Source: Photorhabdus cinerea (GTDB lineage Bacteria; Pseudomonadota; Gammaproteobacteria; Enterobacterales; Enterobacteriaceae). Taken from it: a DNA stretch of 31,803 bases. Below the pieces are notes generated by a model, which made no database searches, had not been told where the DNA came from, and saw nothing but the letters and a program-made list of their open reading frames with translations. Positions 15,451 to 23,334 of the stretch are shown here, one piece after another. How positions within the stretch are numbered: the first letter of the stretch is position 1; every line of letters begins with the position of its first letter. The stretch is taken from positions 1 through 31,803 of the forward strand of contig NZ_PUJW01000030.1 of the NCBI RefSeq assembly GCF_011189575.1. Reading direction: 5' to 3'. Both the position numbers and the translations under genes were made by a program.

Positions 15451-16293
15451 TTAATCGTACCTATTCATCATCATCACTTCATCGCGTAAGTCGTGATAAC
15501 CATCTTCGTTAAAGCCATATCTCCAATAGGGGATGGCGCATAGTTGGTGACGTTCATAACCTTTTTCACGGCGAACATAGCGACGAAGTTCTTTTACCAA
15601 TTTATCTTCACCTGCGAGCCAGAAAGTGACATCTTCTGTGGGTAATGACCAAGATTTGAACTCGAATACGATATCGTTGGTGACTTTAACACTGCCAATA
15701 ACCCAATGGATTGATATTCCTTCAGGTTTTTTCAGATCTTGAATATCCAGTTCACTTTCGACACGAATAATCACTTGCCCGGTAGCATCTGGGTTGTTGA
15801 TTGTTTCCAATAAAGCCGCAATTGCGGGCAGGGCACTGGGGTCGCCAGCCATATAGTAGTGACTGACCTTTGGCAGCAATGGATCAGGGCCACCGGGATT
15901 AGTAATGCCTATCCAGTCACCGATTTTTGCTCTATAAGCAAATTCCACAGCGGGACCACCACCGTGATGCAGTGCAAACTCAATATCGATCTCTTTTTGT
16001 TCGGTACGGAGAGCCCGAACGGAGTAAGCACGGGTAATTGGACGAAATTCATCTGCTGGCCATACCGGGCCTTTTGGGGATAAGGTGGGTAATATCGGTT
16101 TTGTTTGTCCCGGAAGCGGTAAGAATATTTTTAAAAGTCCACCCTCACATTCAGTCGGATAACTATCGAGACATTCACTTTCGAAAGTAATCCTTCGCAT
16201 ATTGGGTGTCACATCAAAAATGTTTTTTACTTGAACAAGTCTTGGTGGGGCAGGGCGATAAATGTTCTTTTCTTCAATTGTTTTAGTAGTCAC
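15451..16293 (-). CDS. Siderophore-interacting protein (NAD(P)H-dependent ferric siderophore reductase)
   Basis: Cytoplasmic flavoprotein of the ViuB/YqjH family, which reduces ferric siderophores to release iron. 280 residues. The FAD-binding domain carries RAYSVR (about 98-103) and the following segment DIEFALHHGGGPAVEFA; the pyridine-nucleotide half has YYMAGDPSALPAIAALLE and, later, FWLAGEDKLVKELRRYVRREKG. A C-terminal segment YWRYGFNEDGYHD is typical of the family. GTG start at 16293 with AGAGGAA 9 nt upstream. The promoter overlaps a Fur box, so iron repression is expected. It is convergent with the NRPS gene, which may make a metal chelator, but that link is inference. Confidence 0.95.
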   Translation of the reverse strand: MTTKTIEEKNIYRPAPPRLVQVKNIFDVTPNMRRITFESECLDSYPTECEGGLLKIFLPLPGQTKPILPTLSPKGPVWPADEFRPITRAYSVRALRTEQKEIDIEFALHHGGGPAVEFAYRAKIGDWIGITNPGGPDPLLPKVSHYYMAGDPSALPAIAALLETINNPDATGQVIIRVESELDIQDLKKPEGISIHWVIGSVKVTNDIVFEFKSWSLPTEDVTFWLAGEDKLVKELRRYVRREKGYERHQLCAIPYWRYGFNEDGYHDLRDEVMMMNRYD

Positions 16294-16346
16294 GTAAAAT
16301 TCCTCTGGAAATCGTACTTTTTTAATTATCTGGTATGACCAAATTC

Positions 16347-16375
16347 AGTGTAACAGCAATTGACGCAAATGCTAA
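16347..16375 (-). promoter_or_regulatory. Promoter of the siderophore-interacting protein gene
   Basis: Minus strand: -35 TTAGCA (16375-16370), 17-bp spacer, -10 TACACT (16352-16347). The -35 lies inside the Fur box, the normal geometry for Fur repression. Confidence 0.55.
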
Positions 16376-16384
16376 TTATTATCA
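16370..16384 (-). promoter_or_regulatory. Fur box
   Basis: TGATAATAATTAGCA on the minus strand matches the 7-1-7 Fur consensus TGATAATNATTATCA at all but one position. It is about 80 bp upstream of the GTG start of the siderophore-interacting protein. Confidence 0.85.
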
Positions 16385-16429
16385 TTCAATAAGCTGCGTC
16401 ATATTTATAATTTGGTTTCATATTCTTTT

Positions 16430-17659
16430 TTAGTCTAATAAAACCTGAATCTTTATTTCTGTACCGCCTTGTTTACGATTTTTTATCTGTAATTGTCCAC
16501 CCATTATGTTGACCCTGTCTTGTATAATCGCTAGCCCAAATCTATTTTTATTGATGGCATTCAGATTGATTCCTTGGCCATTGTCACTGACAACGGCAAT
16601 GATTTTGTTATCGATAGAATCAATACGGACGCTGATCCAGTTCGCATTAGAATGTTTGTAGCAGTTATTCAAGCACTCTCTGATAATTTGTACCAAATGC
16701 TTACTGTAATTGTCAGAGATGTGCTGATATGTCAGCAGGTAATTGAATTCAATATTGAAGCCTAAACGGTGGTTAAATTCGTTAACCAGAGCTTGTAAGG
16801 ATTCTTGTAGATTACATTGGGGTTGTTCATTCCGAAAGGCGGCAAGTAATTCTCTTAGTTGACAGTAAGCGATATTCAACTCATCTTTAATCATATTTAG
16901 TGAGGTTAAACTTTGCTTGGATAAATTATCACTACATATATACAGGCAATTAACTTGGATCTTAAGGAAAGAGAGCGATTGAGCAATTGAATCATGGAGT
17001 TCACGGGAAATAGATGCTCTTTCTGCCGCTAAAATGCTTTGATGATGGCACTGGATTTGGTTTTCCCGGAACAACTTATTTGTTATTAAGGCAACGACAT
17101 CCTGAACCAGGTTCTTTTCATCCGGAGTAAGATCACTATTTCTATGTGTCTTTATCCAGAGTGTTCCATAGTTATCAATATTATCATCCAGATTCCACCT
17201 CATTGTCAGAGGCATATCGAAATAAGGACACTGGTGGGGGTTACGGAAAAAATATTCTTGTTGTGAGGGATAAAGGATGATTTTGGCTTCACAGAAAGGG
17301 ATCAGGCGGCTGAGATGAGAAAAAATCTCCGGAAGCTTTTCAGGCAAAAGCTTGCAATTTTGTATTTTGAAATGGCTTTGGCAGAGAAAATCCAAGTAGC
17401 CGTTTTTTTGTTTCAATGCGTTAATTTCTGCTTTGTATCTTGAATGTTGCCATTCTTTGACAGGAGTAGAGTTATGCACCACTCTTATCAGAAAATACAC
17501 ATTTGTAATACTTAACATGATCAGTAACGGTAGAATTAAATCTGGAATTGATGGTTTGTTAATCAACAACAGTATAAAAAGTAAAAATAAATTTATAACA
17601 GAGTTGATCACAAACAGTTTTTGGTTTTTGAATATGGTGTTATTTGAACTTGTTTTCAT
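16430..17659 (-). CDS. Orphan NarX/NarQ-type sensor histidine kinase without a periplasmic domain
   Basis: 409 residues. Two membrane helices at about 16-33 and 40-60 are joined by only a few residues, so there is no periplasmic sensor. A cytoplasmic region of about 90-200 has cysteines (C93, C102, C123, C144) and GAF-like character. Then HisKA_3 with phosphoacceptor H222 (SRELHDSIAQSLSFLKIQV) and an HATPase domain: N-box E328, N331-N332, K335-H336; G-box SDNGQGI (358-364); FGLAIIQDRVNIMGGQ. The catalytic half is very like NarX/NarQ, which are longer and carry a nitrate-sensing periplasmic domain. No response regulator is adjacent. It starts 68 nt after the DUF2474-type gene on the same strand with no terminator seen, so co-transcription with the oxidase genes is likely. 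Confidence 0.88.
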   Translation of the reverse strand: MKTSSNNTIFKNQKLFVINSVINLFLLFILLLINKPSIPDLILPLLIMLSITNVYFLIRVVHNSTPVKEWQHSRYKAEINALKQKNGYLDFLCQSHFKIQNCKLLPEKLPEIFSHLSRLIPFCEAKIILYPSQQEYFFRNPHQCPYFDMPLTMRWNLDDNIDNYGTLWIKTHRNSDLTPDEKNLVQDVVALITNKLFRENQIQCHHQSILAAERASISRELHDSIAQSLSFLKIQVNCLYICSDNLSKQSLTSLNMIKDELNIAYCQLRELLAAFRNEQPQCNLQESLQALVNEFNHRLGFNIEFNYLLTYQHISDNYSKHLVQIIRECLNNCYKHSNANWISVRIDSIDNKIIAVVSDNGQGINLNAINKNRFGLAIIQDRVNIMGGQLQIKNRKQGGTEIKIQVLLD

Positions 17660-17726
17660 CAGGTTAAGATTCCGTTCTGCAATACTGATGAAAACTTTAG
17701 CTCAATTTATTAAATAGTGTTAACAA

Positions 17727-17885
17727 TTACTTTAATTTCATGCCTGCTGCTGTCATCAAAAGGCGAAATAAGCTGGATACAGCATAAAGTGTCATCACAC
17801 TGCAACACCAGATCATTACCATCCAGCCTATCCGTTTCCATACGGAAGGGCGTGGGGTGTTTGGATTAGTGGTAGCCTTGTTCAT
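17727..17885 (-). CDS. DUF2474-type small subunit of the bd-type oxidase
   Basis: 52 residues with one membrane helix (WKRIGWMVMIWCCSVMTLYA) after a short polar N-terminus, then LFRLLMTAAGMKLK. This is the pattern of DUF2474 proteins encoded after cioB, analogous to CydX of the bd-I oxidase. I chose ATG 17885 because GGGGGAAAG lies just upstream; an in-frame ATG at 17909 would add eight residues and lack a ribosome site. It overlaps the end of cioB by 20 nt, which suggests translational coupling. Confidence 0.85.
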   Translation of the reverse strand: MNKATTNPNTPRPSVWKRIGWMVMIWCCSVMTLYAVSSLFRLLMTAAGMKLK

Positions 17886-18873
17886 GGTTAACTTTCCCCC
17901 GAAAAACATAATAGCTCCAGTAGGTATAAACCAGGATCACTGGGATGATAAGAAGGGCACCGACCAGCATAAAACCTAAACTCTGTTGTGGCGCTGCTGC
18001 CGCTTCGTAACTGATTGCTGGTGGGATCAGGTTAGGCCAGATACTGATACCTAATCCACTGTAGCCAAGGAAAATCAGCAACAGTGCTAACAGAAACGGT
18101 GTGTACTGTGCTTTGCGTTTAACTGAATGCAGTAATTTCCAGCCGGACCAGACAACTAACAATGGCACAGGCAGGAAGAACAGCAAATTAGGTAAGCTAA
18201 ACCAACGTTCAGCAATTGCTGGATGCGTTAATGGTGTCCACAAACTGATTATGGCAATAACACCCAACATCAGAAAAATGAGTGGCCGGGCGACACGGTA
18301 CATTGCCTGTTGTAGGTGGCCTTCTGTTTTCATAATCAGCCAGCCACAACCTAACAATGCGTAGGCAAAGATAAGTCCAAAACCACAAAACAGAGGGAAG
18401 GGGGCGAACCAGTCAAAAGATCCCCCCGCATAAGCACGGTTTTCAACTGGGAATCCCTGTATAAAGGCGCCAACGACAACCCCCTGAACGAACGTGGCAA
18501 TAACAGAGCCACTGATAAAGGCTTTATCCCAGATATGGCGGTGCTCAGGAGATGATTTGAAACGAAATTCAAAAGCAACGCCGCGGAATATCAGGCCGAA
18601 TAACATTAATGTCAGAGGAATCGCCAGGGCATCAAGGATAACGGCATAAGCTAGGGGAAAAGCACCGAATAAACCGGCTCCCCCAAGTACCAGCCAAGTT
18701 TCATTACCATCCCAGACGGGGGCAACACTGTTCATCATTAAATCACGGTCACTGTTACTTTTAACCGTGGGATAGAGCAGTCCAATGCCAAGATCAAAAC
18801 CATCCATCACAATGTACATCATGGTACTGAACACAATGATGATGAACCAGATTAACGGCAGATCAATACCCAT
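17866..18873 (-). CDS. cioB: Cyanide-insensitive bd-type quinol oxidase, subunit II
   Basis: Inner-membrane subunit II of the CioAB/CydAB-like terminal oxidase, which takes electrons from quinol to oxygen. 335 residues with eight or more hydrophobic helices. Family landmarks: FSTMMYIVMDGFDLGIG near the N-terminus, VAPVWDGNETWLVLGG (about 51-66), FRGVAFEFRFK (about 96-106), and a late SIWPNLIPP segment. The first 11 bases overlap the end of cioA. A DUF2474-type gene follows with a 20-nt overlap, which marks the cyanide-insensitive branch rather than cydAB proper. Confidence 0.93.
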   Translation of the reverse strand: MGIDLPLIWFIIIVFSTMMYIVMDGFDLGIGLLYPTVKSNSDRDLMMNSVAPVWDGNETWLVLGGAGLFGAFPLAYAVILDALAIPLTLMLFGLIFRGVAFEFRFKSSPEHRHIWDKAFISGSVIATFVQGVVVGAFIQGFPVENRAYAGGSFDWFAPFPLFCGFGLIFAYALLGCGWLIMKTEGHLQQAMYRVARPLIFLMLGVIAIISLWTPLTHPAIAERWFSLPNLLFFLPVPLLVVWSGWKLLHSVKRKAQYTPFLLALLLIFLGYSGLGISIWPNLIPPAISYEAAAAPQQSLGFMLVGALLIIPVILVYTYWSYYVFRGKVNHEQGYH

Positions 18874-20200
18874 TTTCTAACTCCTTTTGGGGTCCTTTAC
18901 GGATAAGTTTCATCATATAAGCGTAACCCACACCAAATACTGAGCTGTAAACCACGATGAAAAGTAGCAGACTGATACTCATATGCATTTCTCCGTGCGC
19001 AGATACCGCATCTTTGGTGCGTAACAGGCCGTAAACTACCCATGGCTGACGGCCTATTTCTGTGGTAAACCAACCAGCAAGAATGGCGATCAGGCCGGAA
19101 GGTGCCATCAAAAACATAAAACGCAGAAAGGCTTTTGACTGATAAAGCCGCTTTTTATAGCGCAACCATAATCCCCAGCAGCCGGCAATTATCATCAACA
19201 TACCAAGGCCGACCATCACCCTAAATGACCAGAAAACCATCAGGGCATTTGGTCTGTCTTCCGGTGGAAACTCCTTAAGGGCTGGAACTTGCTTGTCTAT
19301 GCTATGAGTCAAAATCAGGCTGGCAAGATAAGGAATTTCCACGGCATAACGCGTCTCTTCCCGTTCCATATCAGGGAAGCCAAATAGGATCAATGGCGTT
19401 GCTTCACCGGGAAGATTTTCCCAATGGCCTTCCATTGCGGCTATCTTGGCGGGTTGATGCTTGAGGGTATTAAGACCGTGAGCATCACCGATCAATGCCT
19501 GTAAAGGAGCAATAATCAGGATCATCCACATCGACATAGATAGCATTTTTTTCATTGCTGTCGAGTCATTGCCTTTCAATAAATGCCATGCCGCTGAAGC
19601 TGCAATAAAGAATGCTGAAGCGAGGAAGGCCGCAGTACACATATGAGCCAGATGGTATGGAAAGGAGGGATTAAATATTACTGCCAGCCAGTCGACGGGG
19701 ACGACCTGATTATTGATAATTTCATGGCCTTGTGGGGTTTGCATCCAGCTATTGGATGCCAGAATCCAAAAGGTGGATATCAGCGTACCGAGAGCTACCA
19801 TGCAGGTGGCAAAGAAATGTAATTTTTCACCTACACGGTTCCAGCCAAATAACATGACGCCAAGGAAGCCTGCCTCAAGAAAGAAGGCAGTCAGTACTTC
19901 ATAAGTCAGTAAGGGGCCGGTGATTGAACCGGCAAAATCGGAGAAAAAACTCCAGTTGGTGCCGAACTGATAAGCCATAACCAAACCGGAAACAACGCCC
20001 ATCCCGAAGTTAACAGCAAAAATTTTCGACCAGAAATGATATAGCACTTTGTAATCGGTATTACGTGTTTTCAGCCATAATCCTTCCAGTACGGCTAAAA
20101 AACTTGCCAGCCCGATGGTAATCGCCGGAAAGATAATGTGAAAGGAAACGGTAAAAGCGAATTGAATTCTGGCCAGTTCCAGAGCACTTAAGCCAAACAT
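18863..20200 (-). CDS. cioA: Cyanide-insensitive bd-type quinol oxidase, subunit I
   Basis: Subunit I carrying the haems and quinol site. 445 residues, shorter than E. coli CydA (522) because the Q-loop insertion is absent, which is the mark of the CioA class. Haem ligands align by eye with E. coli CydA H19, H186 and M393: H21 (FTVSFHIIFPA), H186 (YHLAHMCTAAF) and M329 (FWSFRVMVG). Proton-path glutamates E101 and E109 (LTYEVLTAFFLEAG) and the quinol-site pair K252/E257 (AKIAAMEGHW) are present. ATG 20200 has AGAGGT upstream. First gene of the cioA-cioB-DUF2474-kinase set; divergent from the MocR-type regulator. Confidence 0.95.
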   Translation of the reverse strand: MFGLSALELARIQFAFTVSFHIIFPAITIGLASFLAVLEGLWLKTRNTDYKVLYHFWSKIFAVNFGMGVVSGLVMAYQFGTNWSFFSDFAGSITGPLLTYEVLTAFFLEAGFLGVMLFGWNRVGEKLHFFATCMVALGTLISTFWILASNSWMQTPQGHEIINNQVVPVDWLAVIFNPSFPYHLAHMCTAAFLASAFFIAASAAWHLLKGNDSTAMKKMLSMSMWMILIIAPLQALIGDAHGLNTLKHQPAKIAAMEGHWENLPGEATPLILFGFPDMEREETRYAVEIPYLASLILTHSIDKQVPALKEFPPEDRPNALMVFWSFRVMVGLGMLMIIAGCWGLWLRYKKRLYQSKAFLRFMFLMAPSGLIAILAGWFTTEIGRQPWVVYGLLRTKDAVSAHGEMHMSISLLLFIVVYSSVFGVGYAYMMKLIRKGPQKELENGY

Positions 20201-20274
20201 AGTGACCTCTTATTTTAGTTTGAATAAAGGCGGGAAATGTGTGCAGTCAGTAAAGCATGGAAAAAAAGGCTATA

Positions 20275-20303
20275 ATAGTGACAATTTTATGTATATTCAC
20301 TAT
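20275..20303. promoter_or_regulatory. Inverted-repeat operator between cioA and the MocR-type regulator
   Basis: ATAGTGA (20275-20281) and TCACTAT (20297-20303), perfect arms 22 bp apart (about two helical turns). The left arm overlaps a perfect -10 hexamer TATAAT (20271-20276) facing the regulator gene. This suits autoregulation by the regulator and control of the divergent oxidase genes. The binding protein is inferred. Confidence 0.6.
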
Positions 20304-20329
20304 AACAGTTTGTGGGGAGGTCTGAATTT

Positions 20330-21751
20330 ATGAAGCGTTATGAACAATTTGCCAAGCAAATTCTCCAACATATTGAAGATGGTACTTGGTTGGTAGGGGA
20401 TAAATTACCTTCACTGAGAGAGTCAGTAAAACTATCGGGTTTGAGTTTGATGACCGTTGTTCAATCGTATCAGCTATTGGAGAGTCAGGGATGGATCACT
20501 TCTCGTCCCCAATCTGGTTATTATGTTGCTAAGCGTCTGCAACCCTTTGCCGCGGCGAAAGGGGGGAAAAGGTTACATTTGAGTGAAAACGTGGAAATAA
20601 GTGCTTCTATTTTTGATGTCTTACAAGCGTGTAAAGATCCGTCGATTATTCCTTTTGGTTCAGCATTCCCAGACCCATCTCTATTGGTTCAGCCTAAACT
20701 TTCTAAAGCGTTAGCAGCAGTTGCAAGGCGAATAGCGCCGCATAGCTCTTTGGCGAATTTACCGCCGGGTAATGATAAGTTACGCCGTAATATATCGCGC
20801 CGCTATGCAATGCATGGCATTCATGTTTCTCCTGAAGAAATTGTGATTACCGCAGGTGCGATGGAATCACTGAGTTTCAGTTTGCAGTCGGTTACGGAGC
20901 CGGGCGACTGGGTGGTGATTGAGTCGCCGGCTTTCTATGGTGCTTTACAGGCAATTGAGCGTCTGCGCCTGAAAGCGGTGGCGATCAAAACTGATCCAAA
21001 AAATGGGATTAATTTGGATGCGCTGGAAGAGGTAGTGAAAAAATACCCAATAAAAGCCTGTTGGTTAATGACTCACTTTCAGAATCCGCTGGGGGGAACG
21101 ATGTCTGCCGAAAATAAATCACGGTTGGTAAATATCCTTAATAATAATCAGGTCGCGCTAATTGAGGATGATGTGTATGGCGAGCTGTATTTTGATCAGC
21201 AACGACCTGTACCGGCAAAAGCATTGGACAATGAAAATAACTTTATGCATTGCTCTTCGTTTTCCAAATGCCTGGCGCCGGGATACCGGGTGGGGTGGGT
21301 CGCAGCAGGAAAACAAGCTAAGAAAATCCAACAATTACAAATGATGAGTACCGTTTCTGCCAGTATACCTACGCAACTGGCTATTGCTGATTATCTTGCG
21401 GAAGGGGGATATGACAACCACTTACGCCGCCTTCGTCGCACATTGGAGCAACGTCAGCATTTGATGTTACGGGCGATTGGTGACTATATGCCTGCTTCAG
21501 TAAAAGTGAATTGCCCTAAAGGCGGTTATTTTCTCTGGTTGGAATTTGAGCCTCGGTTCAGTGCACAGCGGCTTTATCAGCTAGCATTGGCGGAAGGGAT
21601 CAGCATTGCACCTGGCAGCATGTTTTGTACCAGCGAACAATTTAACCGTGCCTTTCGCCTTAATGCCTCTTTTGATTGGGATGATAAAATGGAACATGCC
21701 ATGCAGACTTTAGGTCATCTTTGTCATTCATTATTGGCTGAAATGGTCTGA
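20330..21751 (+). CDS. MocR-family (GntR/aminotransferase fusion) transcription regulator, YdcR type
   Basis: 473 residues. 1-70: GntR winged helix (GDKLPSLRESVKLSGLSLMT, LLESQGWITSRPQSGYYV). 100-470: fold-type I aminotransferase-like effector domain with NLPPGNDKLRRNISRRYA, VIEDDVYGELYF, the PLP-lysine segment CSSFSKCLAPGYRVGW (K313) and C-terminal FRLNASF arginine. Similarity to E. coli YdcR runs along the whole length. I chose ATG 20330, with GGGGAGG about 10 nt upstream; an in-frame GTG at 20312 would overlap that ribosome site. Effector unknown, presumably PLP plus an amino compound. Divergent from cioA across an inverted repeat, so it may control the oxidase. Confidence 0.93.
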   Translation: MKRYEQFAKQILQHIEDGTWLVGDKLPSLRESVKLSGLSLMTVVQSYQLLESQGWITSRPQSGYYVAKRLQPFAAAKGGKRLHLSENVEISASIFDVLQACKDPSIIPFGSAFPDPSLLVQPKLSKALAAVARRIAPHSSLANLPPGNDKLRRNISRRYAMHGIHVSPEEIVITAGAMESLSFSLQSVTEPGDWVVIESPAFYGALQAIERLRLKAVAIKTDPKNGINLDALEEVVKKYPIKACWLMTHFQNPLGGTMSAENKSRLVNILNNNQVALIEDDVYGELYFDQQRPVPAKALDNENNFMHCSSFSKCLAPGYRVGWVAAGKQAKKIQQLQMMSTVSASIPTQLAIADYLAEGGYDNHLRRLRRTLEQRQHLMLRAIGDYMPASVKVNCPKGGYFLWLEFEPRFSAQRLYQLALAEGISIAPGSMFCTSEQFNRAFRLNASFDWDDKMEHAMQTLGHLCHSLLAEMV

Positions 21752-21788
21752 TCTCAGGCTGATATATATTTCTATAAAGGAGAATCTG

Positions 21789-21887
21789 ATGGAGTCTTGG
21801 GATAATTGGTTTGATGGTCCTGGCGTTACTACCGATTTCATGACAGAACGCGAGCAGCCGCCAGTACAAGAACGAGAAGCATTCTGA
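21789..21887 (+). CDS. Very small acidic protein after the MocR-type regulator
   Basis: ATG to TGA encodes 32 residues: MESWDNWFDGPGVTTDFM then TEREQPPVQEREAF. A strong ribosome site AAAGGAG (21777-21783) lies 5-6 nt upstream, and it starts 37 nt after the regulator stop on the same strand. There is no membrane helix or signal peptide; an aromatic, Gly-Pro-containing N-terminal half is followed by a charged tail. I do not recognise a family. It could be a small regulator-linked protein or a peptide precursor; no modifying enzyme is adjacent. Confidence 0.55.
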   Translation: MESWDNWFDGPGVTTDFMTEREQPPVQEREAF

Positions 21888-21952
21888 TGTTGAAATACAT
21901 GCTTGATATCGGGTCAACGGAAAATAATTACATCAGTTTATTGCTTGTTTAA
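21887..21952 (+). CDS. Possible 21-residue ORF coupled by a TGATG overlap
   Basis: The stop of the preceding small ORF and this ATG share the sequence TGATG. The frame gives MLKYMLDIGSTENNYISLLLV and stops just before a terminator. No ribosome site of its own, and chance is quite possible at this length. Confidence 0.2.
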   Translation: MLKYMLDIGSTENNYISLLLV

Positions 21953-21960
21953 TGAAATTT

Positions 21961-21994
21961 ATGGTGTCCACGATGTTTTTGCAGACACCATTTT
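21961..21994. terminator. Terminator between convergent genes
   Basis: ATGGTGTC (21961-21968) pairs with GACACCAT (21984-21991), 8 bp, followed on the plus strand by TTTAGGATT. It closes the regulator/small-ORF transcript and may also act on the convergent gene ending at 22012. Confidence 0.7.
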
Positions 21995-22011
21995 AGGATT
22001 ATTTCACGGCA

Positions 22012-22854
22012 TTATTCTATACAAAGCGCTCTTACATTACTGCCTTGTTTTCTCCGAGTGGTCATACTGTCAATCCAATCTTCTAATGATACCTTCTGTG
22101 CTTTCTCGAATGCAGGTCTTACATTTACCCATGATTCGTATCTCAGGTTATATTCTGCTTGTGGCAAGAGGTAACTAGATTTGAATTCGATAATACCTTT
22201 ATCATCTGGGGAAGCGGAGATTGCAAACTCAGACCAATATAAGAAGACTGACACACCACCTCTTGGTGAGGTAGCAAGAACACTTTGTACGAAATTGGAT
22301 TGAGTTTGCCTTTTACCTGCATAAGATAATGCAGCGATAGCCAGTTGTCTCAGCGGGATTCTCATCTGCTCTTTCTCTTGATTAGATAATCCTAAGAAGT
22401 TTTCTAGGAAAGAGTTGATCAAAACATTCGCATCATGGCTTTTTTGAATAACATTTTGTACGCTTGTTGACAGTAAAGAAAGGAACGGAACGCCGGATAA
22501 TTCTGATGTAAATGAGAAGAAATTCTTTTTATTACCTTGGCCTTGAGGATCTAAAGGATTATAGCCTGAAACTGAACGGGCCATATTAATAACGGTTTGT
22601 AAGCCTTCGGTAATGCTTAACGGATATTTAAGTGATGAGGAAGAGTCTTGGTTAAGCTGCGCATAATTTCCTGTAGCTGCGCCATTAGCCGGACTCTGTA
22701 TATCAGAATAATCTACAACATCGGGGAAATTCATAAAAATATTGTCTGAGCGTTTCCAATCTTTAAGAAATCTGGTTCCTCCTTTCTCAATATGTTCTAT
22801 CCACTCTTGCGCTTTTTTAACTGCATAATCAGGATTATTTAAGATATTTTCCAT
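22012..22854 (-). CDS. Paralogous protein of unknown family (copy A)
   Basis: 280 residues with no signal peptide, membrane helix or motif that I recognise. Roughly half its residues are identical to copy B at 23335. Shared blocks: VKKAQEWIE near the start, IQSPAN, KYPLSITEGLQT, SGYNPLDPQGQGN, QKSHDANVLINSF, ALSYA, QSNFVQ, PQAEYNLRYESW and the ending DWIDSMTT. The first 200 residues look helical and the last 80 beta-rich. It has a unique 13-residue tail RKQGSNVRALCIE. The ribosome site AAGGAT is 8 nt before ATG. A possible leader peptide and hairpin lie upstream. A secreted or intracellular effector role is conceivable in an insect pathogen, but nothing in the sequence shows it. Confidence 0.85.
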   Translation of the reverse strand: MENILNNPDYAVKKAQEWIEHIEKGGTRFLKDWKRSDNIFMNFPDVVDYSDIQSPANGAATGNYAQLNQDSSSSLKYPLSITEGLQTVINMARSVSGYNPLDPQGQGNKKNFFSFTSELSGVPFLSLLSTSVQNVIQKSHDANVLINSFLENFLGLSNQEKEQMRIPLRQLAIAALSYAGKRQTQSNFVQSVLATSPRGGVSVFLYWSEFAISASPDDKGIIEFKSSYLLPQAEYNLRYESWVNVRPAFEKAQKVSLEDWIDSMTTRRKQGSNVRALCIE

Positions 22855-22911
22855 GAGTTTTATCCTTAATAGATTTATTAAACTCGATATTAAATGTTAT
22901 GGTATTGTTGT

Positions 22912-22939
22912 AAATAGGGAGTAGGGCAGGCCCCTATTT
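22912..22939 (-). other. Hairpin in the leader of copy A
   Basis: AAATAGGG (22912-22919) pairs with CCCTATTT (22932-22939) with a 12-nt loop. It is the only GC-rich element in this AT-rich region. A T-run follows on the plus strand only, so on the minus strand it is more likely an attenuator-like or translation-controlling hairpin than a strong terminator. Confidence 0.5.
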
Positions 22940-22951
22940 TTAACAATTCGA

Positions 22952-23005
22952 TTACTTGGTGGTTATGTATTTAATATTATTGGATTTATTTTTTGTTTTT
23001 GTCAT
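22952..23005 (-). CDS. Possible 17-residue leader peptide upstream of copy A
   Basis: On the minus strand AGGAGG (23013-23008) is followed after two bases by ATG and 17 codons, MTKTKNKSNNIKYITTK, then TAA. It is rich in Lys, Thr and Asn. The hairpin at 22912-22939 begins 13 nt after its stop. The ribosome site is perfect, but its spacing is shorter than optimal and the base composition makes a chance ORF plausible. Confidence 0.3.
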   Translation of the reverse strand: MTKTKNKSNNIKYITTK

Positions 23006-23334
23006 TACCTCCTAAAAAATATTCTTATTTTTAAACTTGTATTAATAGAATTCAAATTACTAACAAATGAAATTTTATGTAGATCAATTATATTCATAAG
23101 TGAGAGTTTTTCACTATTAAATATTGAGTATGGATAGGTTGTAATTTAACTTATTCTTCACATGTAAATGGTTATCCATGTAACGTTTTCATATTGGTAT
23201 AAAATATTGCTTATGAAATTTATTTATATTAAATTTATATTTTTGTATGATTTGTTACTTTTATATTTGAGCAATATATTGGTAATAATATCGTTGATAT
23301 AGATCAATTAATCTGTTTATAGTAATATTTTATT

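Larger units (their letters stand above)
22855..23334. other. Intergenic region between the two paralogues
   Basis: 480 bp, AT-rich. Reading the minus strand, it contains a short ORF with a perfect AGGAGG (22952-23013) and then a GC-rich hairpin (22912-22939), 58 bp before copy A. The right half (23020-23334) shows nothing I can name. Confidence 0.6.

Noticed and set aside
16430..17659. Naming the kinase NarX or NarQ
   Set aside because: It lacks the periplasmic nitrate-binding domain between the two membrane helices and is much shorter than either.
18863..20200. Naming the oxidase cydAB (bd-I)
   Set aside because: The short Q-loop, the 445-residue length and the DUF2474-type partner fit the cyanide-insensitive branch; E. 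coli CydA is 522 residues.
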